Positions 10,480 to 20,151 of a DNA stretch of 64,000 nucleotides are shown here, one piece after another. Position numbers and translations under genes: made by a program. Origin of the DNA: Paratinospora sagittata (Eukaryota > Streptophyta > Magnoliopsida > Ranunculales > Menispermaceae); contig CM069601.1 in NCBI GenBank assembly GCA_035771175.1, positions 3,618,001 through 3,682,000 on the forward strand. The letters run 5' to 3'. Numbering within the stretch: the stretch's first letter is position 1; the number at the start of each line of letters is the position of its first letter. The notes under the pieces are model-generated. The model was not told the DNA's origin, did not search any database, and saw only the letters and a program-made list of their open reading frames with translations.

Positions 10480-13033
10480 AGGGCTTGTTTGGTTACTCTA
10501 CTTATCCTCTGGTACTCTACCACTACAAAATGAACTTCTACTCGTAGTATATGTTTAAACTCTGTCACACCTCGATTTTTCGGACCTAATCACGTGCACT
10601 ATAATGGAGTGTAACTCACCTAGATCACCCAACCGGGGCGTGACTGTCCATTATCTCAGTTCAATGTCCTTATAATAAAAAAATATTTTAAAATTAGTGA
10701 GAACATGTGTTTTAAGAACATTGCCTAACCCTAGTCTTATTGTGCCTGCAAATTCAATTCATTTGAGACTCTCTATAATTACCTTCGTCTCACCATAGAC
10801 CTTAATACATTAATTCAACTAAGAAATGTCTATCGCTTTGGCATTTTTAACTCTGCAGACATCAAAAGACTAGATCTATTTTTAACTTTGACATAATTCA
10901 TCAATAGAGACGAATTTATTAATAAACATTTAATAATTCATATGGTATTGGATTAATTAAAATTATACATATGTCCACCATGTTCTAACATAAATAACAT
11001 TGAAACTAGTTGCCATACCCTTAGCATAACACTTGACATACTAAAATCAAACTAAAATACCAATATTGTTCCTATTGAAATTATTACTCTTACTAGTAAG
11101 TACAAATAACCACTACACAGCCAAATCTACGTCACCAATAGTACTAGCTACTACTGCTCTTTAGCCCATGGATTGCTCATGTTGCATTATTCGTTTCTAA
11201 AAAAGAAATTGGAGTGAGCTAATACCCAGTGGATCACCTAAACAATATTCCTGAACTCTTATTTATTAATAGCATAATACATCAAATCCAATTAGATATT
11301 CAAACAAGTGCATACATTACGTTGCAACATTAATTTGTTTTAAGCGTCGACATTAACCATCCATTTGGGTTGTGGACCACCTAGGCGGAATCACCTTTTC
11401 CTCGGAACTCCTTTTGAATGGAGTATGAAATTTACCGGCCTTTGTGGCACATAACCTTGGCCTTTCGGAACTCCTCAGGCTAGGCCAAGGCACCTTTCGA
11501 TGTATTGTTATCTTTTTAGTGTGTCTTTAGTGAGACAAATAATATGACTAACATACCAACATGATTAATGTAACGTATTAACATATCATGTCATTATAAA
11601 ACTATTACTGAATAACACCCAACAACTCATATCATGTCATAATTCAACATTAATCATTTCATATATGTGAATAGTACCATATATGTGAATAGCACTATAT
11701 ACGTGAATAGTATCATATCACAAGGCTGCTCCAAAAGAATAGTTCTCAATAAAATCAACCAGACAAGTCTCCAGGTTCAGTGGCGGAGTCACAATGGTCT
11801 CGTTTAAATATCACTCTTCTAAAACAACAAGCTGCCTCCCTTTCACTATTTAAAGTAACTTGGGACAATATTATATTTGGCTAATTAAATCAATTACTAA
11901 TTCAGCAAATTAATGGTATGACGCATGAATTTCATATACCAAGGTACATGCATATGTGGTATGGTGTAAGTGAATATCAAATATAATGAAAAATGCATGA
12001 TAACATTATGAAAAGACATAATACATGTATCACAATAATGACTAACATGTAAATAATTTAAAAAGGTAATTTACACACACCCATCTAACCAGATAAGATA
12101 TAACATGCTAGAAATAAATAAGAATAAAGGAAAAAGTCAAGGATCACACCCACATGTATGTGCGTAATTCGTATTCTTCGATACATGTTGATCTCCACCT
12201 AACAGTACACCAAGCTCTTGACCTTTACCTAGTTGCTTATATGCTAGAAGTAAGAGGAGGATGAGTATAGTTAAGAGAATGAGATCTATATTAGTGATGG
12301 GGTTGTTGGAAGAAGGGGGGAGAACACTCAAAAAAATCTTTTATGTTGTGGAAGATCAATTAATATCGCAACCACAGAGCATACTAAGAATTTGAAGAGA
12401 GCTAAGGAGAGGAGAATACTCAAGAGCACTCAAGAGAGAACTTGCTACTTGATGCTCAAACCTCTCATTTGAGGGGTATTTATAGTTGGTTCATATTAGG
12501 TTTATTCAATCCTCGCCACTTAATTAAAAATTCTAAAAAAAATTTGTGGCCTTATACTTGTAACCCCCTTTTGACCACTTGCTCGTCAATAATTCCACCA
12601 ATAATTCGCATAGTATTGGACTTGGGCTTTGGGCTTTATAACATTTTAGGTGTTGGGCTTGGACTTAAGCTTGATCTTAATATTGATCTTGACTTTATGT
12701 TGGGTTTGGCCTTTGGACTTGACCAAGGGCTCAAAATAAATTTATATTATACTAATTTTCTTATTTTGTGACATATAGATAGTAATGGTGATGAAAATAT
12801 TGATATTTATTTATTTATTTATTGGTTATTTATTTTATAAGTTTATGAAAATTTTGGAGTACTACAAACTCTAACGTAATAAGACACAAGTTATAGCTTA
12901 CTATAGTTTAGAGGTTATGTCTTTTCTTCTAATAAAGATTGACGTGAACAATGTAGTTATAAAAAGTGGGATTTATTCACCTCTATTCTTTCTTTAGAGT
13001 TTGCAAGTAGATTTAAGTTACCAAACACCACTT
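10480..13033. mobile_element. Tourist-like (PIF/Harbinger) MITE split by a solo LTR
   Basis: The left end agggcttgtttggt follows TTA at 10477-10479. The right end accaaacaccactt is followed by TTA at 13034-13036. The ends are imperfect inverted repeats sharing a TGTTTGG core. Without the LTR and its 5-bp duplication the element is about 245 bp. The TTA duplication and the TIR style fit Tourist-like MITEs. The TIR match is only partial. Confidence 0.5.
10563..12866 (-). mobile_element. Solo LTR, 2.3 kb (Gypsy-like), TSD aactc
   Basis: The unit is flanked by perfect 5-bp repeats aactc at 10558-10562 and 12867-12871. On the minus strand it begins TGTAGTACTCC and ends GAGGTGTGACA, the TG...CA form of an LTR. 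No primer binding site, polypurine tract or internal domain is attached, so it is a solo LTR. On the minus strand a TATA box (TATAAATA, 12477-12484) lies where an LTR promoter is expected. Three 19-bp repeats with the core atatgtgaatag lie at about 11660-11718. Several short open frames here are not genes. The ending resembles Gypsy LTRs; the superfamily is inference. Confidence 0.8.
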
Positions 13034-13201
13034 TTACCTTAAGCTAAGAATAAGTTTTCGTGTTAGCTTTATATTTATTGTTGGGCCTCTATTTGGCAGC
13101 TGTAACTTTTATATTATGTCTGTATGACGAAGTTTCTGGTGACAGGGAGAGTTGGTGTTAATTTGATATCTATTGCTTGGCCTACTTGTCGTCTATTATT
13201 A

Positions 13202-13584
13202 GGGGCTATTTGGTGCATGGGATTAAATGAGACTGAACTATTTTTAGTCTCAATCCCATGTTTAGAGGTGAGATGGGAATTAGTTAAAACTAATTCAGCC
13301 TCACCATTTTATTTACTTCATTATTTTTTGTGGGATTGTTTTATCCCACTCCTTTTTTATTTTATTTTTCTGTCTCATCTTCTTCTTCTTTTTCTTCTTA
13401 CAACTTTCTTTTTTTAAAAAAAAAAAAAAAATTCCAGTTTTTGCTGGTTTGCAAAACAAGCTATTTTGGTTTTTTTTTTTTTAAGGTTTAATGTAATTTA
13501 AAAAAGAAAGAAAAAGATATATCAGTCCAATTTAATTCAATCTCATAAAAATAATTATATTTTATTTAACGCACCAAACGGACC
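13202..13584. mobile_element. Tourist-like (PIF/Harbinger) MITE, TSD TTA
   Basis: A 383-bp element between TTA at 13199-13201 and TTA at 13585-13587. The left end is GGGGCTATTTGGTGC and the right end read inward is GGTCCGTTTGGTGC, a clear imperfect TIR with the TTTGGTGC core. The inside is A/T tracts with no coding capacity. Confidence 0.8.
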
Positions 13585-14142
13585 TTAACTGTAGAGTTAA
13601 TTGCTTGACTAGCGATGCATTGATTTATTAGTTGATCAGCATACGTCACTTGAAGGGCATTTGCAAGAAAAGAGGTGGCTCCAAGGCATTGGAGACCTTA
13701 AGCAAAATGTTAAACTACACCTCTGAATATTATATTTATAAGATTGTGCTATTTAAATCTATTTCTTCTTGCTTCATCAGGGCTTTAAGAGGTGTAATGT
13801 ATAGTTGTCACAATCGCGGTTCGAATCAGTAATACATATTATTTGTATTTTTCAAAAAACGATTCAAATCAGTAATACATATGATTTGTATTTTTCCAAA
13901 AACGATTCAAATCAACCTTTTAAATTGTTACACCTGTGAATCATAAGTGAATCAATCTGAACTACTAGTTGAATCATAGTGAATTGGTCCAAACGATTAA
14001 TTAGCAAAAAAAAAGGAGAAGAAAAAATAATGTCTTATAACTCTATGGATACTTAATATATACAATTGTAAGGTCCACATGCATATTTGAATCTTGAGAT
14101 TCACCGATTCAAATCTTAATTCGATCACCAAGAAGACTCAGT

Positions 14143-14176
<34 letters not shown>

Positions 14177-14852
14177 AGTCCCCATTCTGACAACAATGGT
14201 ATAATAAATTAAATTATAAAATTCTTGGGACTGATTTAGTAAAAAGTGGTCTTTTCTCCAAAAAAAAAAAAAAAAAAGAGGGTTTTGTTCAAATTTGGTT
14301 ATAAAAAAAGAAGTTTTGTCCATATTCTTAAAATTAGTTTAAGTCTCTTTTTTCAAATAAAGAAATAGCTTGATTATTATGAAAGTAAAATAATCAAAGT
14401 TGAAAGTCAAATGTTACAATCTAGCCGACTCCATGGCCCATAACGCAGATATTGTACCGATCTGAACTGAGTTTTGCTTGCGTCCACAAAAGGCCTTAAT
14501 ACGTTTGCACATTTAGCCTAGGATTTCTTTTATGTTCTATTCGATATAAGACTAATATCTTTTTTTTGGAGGGCTAGGCACACAAACATTTTTTTTTTTT
14601 TTGAGATAGTGATATCTTTTTGAGTAATCCACTGTGGCCGTTACTCACCCACTGGCACACAAACATTACCACCAGGAGTTTGGCTGTGTTTGATACTATT
14701 GTTTGACTTCATGACCCATTACATTGATATTGTCTCAAATCTTAGTAAGGTTTTGCATGCTTTTACAAAAGGTCTTAATATGTGAGTGTGAGAGTTTATA
14801 TGTGAGTGTGAGAGCTGCACATTTAGCTTAAAATCTCTTCCATGACCTATTC
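13585..14852. repeat. Degenerate repeats, long T/A runs and a diverged tandem duplication
   Basis: No gene is seen. At 13805-13920 a segment with aatcagtaatacatat and atttgtatttttc is repeated about 55 bp apart. There is a 31-bp T run at 14145-14175 and an A run at about 14261-14277. Two diverged copies of one sequence lie at about 14430-14565 and 14705-14852 (shared words such as ccataacg/ccattacat, acaaaaggccttaat, tgcacatttagc). The second copy is broken by the following solo LTR and continues after it. Confidence 0.55.
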
Positions 14853-16266
14853 TGTAATACCTTGTATTTCACAAAAAATAAAAAATAAAAAAATTACTAT
14901 TTGGGCAACGCCCGAACGTTCAGGCGCATGCCAGAACGTTCAGGCGCAAAAATCTCTATATAAGAAACCTCCTCATTTCTCATTCCTCACACCAAATCAC
15001 TTTCTCTTGTGAATTTCTTCTCATTTCCACGCATTCTAAGTTTTTGAGACTCTCTGTCCGAGACTCTCAGTGCGGTGCAACAAAGTTCTGTCCGGAGAAA
15101 AGCGCCAGATCTGAAAACGGCGCAACGAAGTTCTGTCCGGAGGAAAGCGTCAGATCTGAAAGAAGAAGTTTTTATCTGAAGGTGGGGAACGAAACATAGG
15201 TTTGCGTGTTTCATAACTTTTATTAAAGTTTACATTCAATTATTATTATGTCTACTATTCATTTACACTGCATTATGTCATATACTGTTTATATTGCCGC
15301 ACTTATGCCTGTATATTTGGAATTCATGTATTGCACTGTTATAATGCCGGATTTGTGGTCAATCTGACTCAACTAGACTCGGTCTTGTCCTCAGTAACTT
15401 TAAATAGTGAACGGGAGGCAGCGGGCTGCTCTAGGCGATTGGTATTTAAGCAGACCTTGTGTCTCACCTCTCAACTGGGGCCTGATCTAGTTGGTCTTAT
15501 TGAAAGCTATCAGCTTATACAGTAATACTGAATGTCCTAATCTTGCACGTCGTGATACCGACCCTGATAAGGATCACCAGACGTTGCCAAAGTCAGTCTA
15601 AATGTCAAAAAAAAGACCAGACCAGTAGACTAGACCAGTTCATACATTGGCATCATACATATCACCACCTAGGGACGTATATGGTTTATGACTCATAGAA
15701 TAGTTAGGAGCATTGCTCACTATTCATTACATTTCTCTGGAGAATGACGTACATGAGAACCCGGCTACACCCGGGGAGGGACATCAGTACGTGAATCCAG
15801 AGCATCGTTCCTGTACATGAACTCAGGCGATGTACGTTCATCAAACCATTACGAGACGGTGTCATGCATACATACATAATGATTGATTATGATGCTCACA
15901 TGTGTATTTAAGATATTTGATATTGAAGTATGTTTTATTAATTGTCATATTCATACACTATTTACCCACTGAGCGCGTTAAGCTCACTCTATTGTTATCC
16001 AATCTTTCACAGAAAATTAGGGTGGACTAGGTGAAGGTTATGGGGCCCACATTTTATACCCTTTGTTTAATTCATTGGGGATTTTGAGAGTATGTTCCCT
16101 TGACCATTTTATATACAAAAGTATTCTGAATTAAATAAAATCAGATTCGTACTGTGTATACTGTATTTTCGCTACGCACTCTGTTGTTACCATTGTTATT
16201 ATTCCAAATGCACGCCCCGTCCGAGAGTGTACCGCCGGCTTAGGCGCGTCCGGGCGGGGTGTGACA
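14853..16266 (+). mobile_element. Solo LTR, 1.4 kb (Gypsy-like), TSD tattc
   Basis: The 1414-bp unit starts TGTAATACC, ends GGGGTGTGACA, and is flanked by tattc at 14848-14852 and 16267-16271. A TATA box (TATATAAG, 14957-14964) sits after a pair of 16-bp direct repeats (gaacgttcaggcgc core, about 14914-14947). Downstream are two copies of a roughly 45-bp repeat (aagttctgtccggag ... cagatctgaaa; about 15073-15118 and 15119-15163). The CpG-rich end is typical of Gypsy LTRs. No internal retroelement sequence remains. Confidence 0.85.
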
Positions 16267-16271
16267 TATTC

Positions 16272-17938
16272 GATGTGGGATTAATACAATCTAATTCATA
16301 GAAGGTAGTAAGGAGGGGGGGAAAGTAATGATTCAAGACTTATGTTTCAAGCCAACTTAACTATATAAACGATCTCCATTCTTAGAATTTTTAGTTTTAA
16401 GTTGCTGAAACAGTAGAGTGGAGGAGGAGTCGTTGATCTCATGTAATTGGAAAATATATTGTTGAGATGATTAGAGAAAAAAGTCAAATCTTGTAAAAAC
16501 TTTCTAAATTTGAAAGAACGATTCTTTTTCAAAATTTTAATTAATTGAAAAGTAAACTTTTTATTATCCACTTTGTCTACTACCGTTGAACAAATCATAA
16601 AAAAAGCTAAAGAAATTTGTCAACGTTGAAGAGGAAGGCTAAAAATATAAGGTCAAGGATTTTTCTTTGAATGGATATAAAAGTATGTTTCATTTTTAAT
16701 ATAAAATTTTATTTAATAAGAAAGATAAAGGTTTTTGAGAATGATAGAAAGCATTACAAAAAATGTTCTATTATAGATGGTTTAGTGTAGATTTTCCCAT
16801 GCATGTTTTCAAAAGATGAACTCAAAATAATAATATTTCAAAAAATTAACAAACCATGTTTATATAGTTTTTATAACATAAAAATTGTTAAATGAACAAA
16901 TAAAAAGAAACCAAAATGGGATAAAACATTTTCATTTTTCCACCAAACAGGGCATAGACGGTGGAAAGCGTTTTAATTTTTAAGAGAAAAAAGGGTGGGG
17001 GACCAAAAGACCGCAATTATGTCTTTATGTTATATTACCTTATTCTAATCGTTCATATTCAATTCAACTAATCAGAATAAAACACGTATGAATGGACAAT
17101 TAATATATATATATATGTTTAGCCAATTATTCAAAGCCAACACAATTCATAAAGATATTGATCAAATGATACAATTATCAAATAACAAATAGAAATTAAG
17201 TTTGATTTTGAGAAAGAAAATTACGTGAAGAATATATTTGAGTTTCAAAAGTTTTTATGATTCTATTTTTTTAGACATAATTAAAAGCAAGATAAGGTTT
17301 TTCTTTTTCTTTTTTTTAGGAGAAACAACATGCGTGGGTAAACATAGTTTGCCTTTGTCCTATTGGGTATTAGGTCTCTCACGACTGAGGTTATAATGTG
17401 AGTGTCGACAGTATTTGATAATCTGTTTTAAAAGATTCGGGTGTAATATTTTTTTTTATTAAAACTTATGCAATGGGTTATTTACTCTTTATATGTTACG
17501 TTGTCACGTATTTATTAATTTTTTCATCTATTAAAATTCAAATTCACAACCTTTTATCTTTTGCAATCATGTAATAACTATTGTGCCATCTCTGCATTTA
17601 ACAAAAGTGAAAAAATAAAAAATTAATCTTTGGATTTGGTTGAATGATATAATGCTCAAGAAGGGACCGCCGTATTCTCCAATAGAAGAAGTTAAAGTTT
17701 GATTTCGACAAAAAGAAGTTAAAGATATCAGTTATGAAGAAGGGCCCACCTTATAAAAAGATATTCAGACTTTATCCCTTCAAAATCCAAAAGATGAAAA
17801 AAAAGTAAAAGAAAAAGCCGAGCCCATGCCACGTGTCTGGCCCCACAAATCAAGACATACTACGAGGATGGGACGAAAAAGTTGCACACCAGATTCTGAA
17901 AGAGACGGTGTACACACGTGCACTCAGTAACGTAACAC
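16272..17938. other. AT-rich intergenic sequence, nothing recognised
   Basis: The first part (gatgtgggattaatac) continues the repeat copy interrupted by the solo LTR. The rest is A/T-rich with short homopolymer runs. No open frame has family likeness, and no TIR or TSD pair was found. Confidence 0.5.
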
Positions 17939-19486
17939 GGGTTTTTGACATAATTAGTATAAATAATTAAAATTATATCACTAACATCAAATTTTTAAAA
18001 ATAATGAACCATATACCTAATTTTAAACAATAAGAGGCCATATGGATTTTGTTCTGTTTTGTCATGTCAAAAACATCTTTTTAAAAAATATATTTAATAA
18101 ATAAAATATCAAAATACGCTTTCAATATAAAAGAAACAAAATTATATTGAAAATATCTTTTCAGACCCCCCACATTTTTCTCATAAAAAAAAGTCATATT
18201 TTTGTGTTCGACAATAATAGCACGCTATTATGTCTTATAGCGCGTTATCAGCATATTCATTATGTACGATATTGACTTATAGCGGGCTATTGAAGCTCGA
18301 TGTACTGAAAACTGAGAGTTCATAATTTTTTGAATTCTTTGATAATGCGCTATCATTGATGATAACATGTTATTGCCCGTATTTTAGAAAGTCAAAATTT
18401 TGACAATCGACTTGATAGCGTGCTATTATGAAAAATAATTTAATATAAGATTAAATACTTTTAAATCGTTCAAAACTCGTTAAAATTATGATTAAAACCT
18501 TTTGGAAAGCATTTTGTTAGAATCAAAGTAATTTAAAAAACTTTACAATTTTTAGAGTTTTAGTGTTAAGACTGATCGAGAAGTTACCCTACACACTTAA
18601 TATCAAACTAATACATTTCATATATAATATTTAAAAATAATTTGATATTTATTTAAAGTGAGTCCTAATATTCTCTTAAGAACCCTTAAAATCGGTGGAA
18701 CCCCGTTCTCATGCCCTGATAAAAATTTCACCCTTTAACCGAAAGTTTTAGTTCAAATGAGCTAAAAACACTTAGAAAACATGTCAGAGCCAATCGCGAC
18801 CAATCGATCGAATTTTTTTTTTCTGACTAATACTTGAAGAAAGTCCTAATATCCTCCTAAGAATCTCCCGATGGAACTCGCTCTAATGCCCCGGTAAATT
18901 TTTGACTTCAAAACCGAAAGTTTTAGTTTAAATGAACTAAATAGATTTAGAAAACGCGTTTGAGGTAACCAAGACCAAACTGTATAGTTTTTTTTGTTCA
19001 ACACTTTGAGCGAGTTCCAATATCCTTCCAAGAACCTCTAGAATCGACGAAACCCCCTTCCATGCCCCAGTGGATTTTTGACCTCAAAACTGAAAAATTT
19101 AGTTTAAATGTACTAAATAGACTTAGCAAACGTGTTTGAGGCAAACGAGACCAACCCATCAACCCACTAGATTTTTTTTTCGTCCAACACTTTAAGTGAG
19201 TCACAATACTCTCTTAAGAATCTCCAGAACCGACGGAACCCTGCTCCCAATATATTTTTTTCATATGTCAAAAAAATTTGTGTTGAAAGTGTCTTTTGAA
19301 AAGAATTTTTCGATGTGGCAAAAAAAAAAAAAACACTAGCGCATGTCTACTTGGCATGTTACTATTTAAAGTTAAGTATACAGGTCATTACTTTTAAAAT
19401 TTTGGTATTAGTGACATAATTGACTTTTAAAATTTTGGTATTAGTGACATAATTTTAATTATTTACAATAATCATGTCAAAAACCC
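17939..19486. mobile_element. Non-autonomous long-TIR (MULE-like) element
   Basis: The ends are long inverted repeats of about 60 bp: from gggtttttgacataatt at 17939, matching the complement of the last bases up to ...catgtcaaaaaccc at 19486, with a shared aataattaaaattat block. Flanking 9-bp sequences acgtaacac (17930-17938) and atgcaacac (19488-19496, one base beyond the end) match at 7 of 9 positions, which suggests a worn 9-bp TSD of Mutator-like type. The interior is non-coding and holds a palindrome-rich segment (18220-18430) and a tandem repeat (18659-19250). Confidence 0.7.
18659..19250. repeat. Tandem repeat, about 180-bp unit, about 3.3 copies
   Basis: Units begin near 18659, 18839, 19011 and 19198 with variants of gagtcctaatatcctcctaagaa, and share aaccgaaagttttagtttaaatg and an aacacttt(ga)g junction. 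Copies have diverged. The last unit is partial. The array lies wholly inside the 17939-19486 element. Minus-strand open frames here are by-products of the repeats. Confidence 0.8.
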
Positions 19487-20151
19487 TATGCAACACCTGT
19501 CCAAATCAAGTAAACAAATCTTAACCGTCCGATCTCAAAATTACACATCTAAAACGAACGGCTATGATGCAACAACCAGATACGAAGCAGCGAATCTTTC
19601 ATCTCCTCGGACCACCGGATCCCCATCCCCAGCAACGCCTAACAGAAAAACGGCGGTTCAACTTAACGGCGGTTCAATTTAACACCGCCATGTCATCTGA
19701 CTATTCATCTCTTTCGCAATTAAACCAACAAATGAAGAAGAAGAAGAAGAAGAAGACGGAAATGAATAGTACAAAAACACCGTACACGCAACGTAGTTTG
19801 TATGTGTGGGTGGCGCGAGAAGCCTCCGGCGGACGATAGCAACAGCTGCGCACTGCTTCAAGTTCCGACAATAACGACTACTACTCTATTCTATCTATCT
19901 ATCTATCTGATTATCATCTTCGAATTAAAATCATAATTTTAACGAAGCTTATCTTAGCCGTATACGCCGTCATCTTTGTTGAAAAGCGTGCCGCCTCGCT
20001 CACCTATATTTCATCTTCTTTTGTTTACTGGTAAAACGCGCGTTTAAATCATATATCGGAATCGAAATAGATCGGAAGGAGAAAGCTTGATCTCAATTGG
20101 CAGTTTTTTTTTTTTTTTTTGTTTGTTTGGGTTTTTGTTGCACAAGATTTG
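19487..20151 (+). promoter_or_regulatory. Promoter and 5' leader region of the acyl-CoA synthetase gene
   Basis: This is the only space between the MULE-like element and the start codon. It is less AT-rich than its surroundings and holds a (GAA)n-like purine run (19733-19755), an ATCT microsatellite (about 19891-19909) and a long T run (20104-20120) just before the ATG. These are usual for plant leaders. No convincing TATA box is visible, so the transcription start is unknown. Confidence 0.4.

Noticed and set aside
14987..15525. Open frames on both strands (14987-15214 minus, 15331-15525 plus)
   Set aside because: They lie entirely within the solo LTR 14853-16266 and come partly from its direct repeats; no domain likeness.
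18846..19204. Two overlapping minus-strand frames with similar proteins
   Set aside because: The similarity is due to the 180-bp tandem repeat, not to a gene family.
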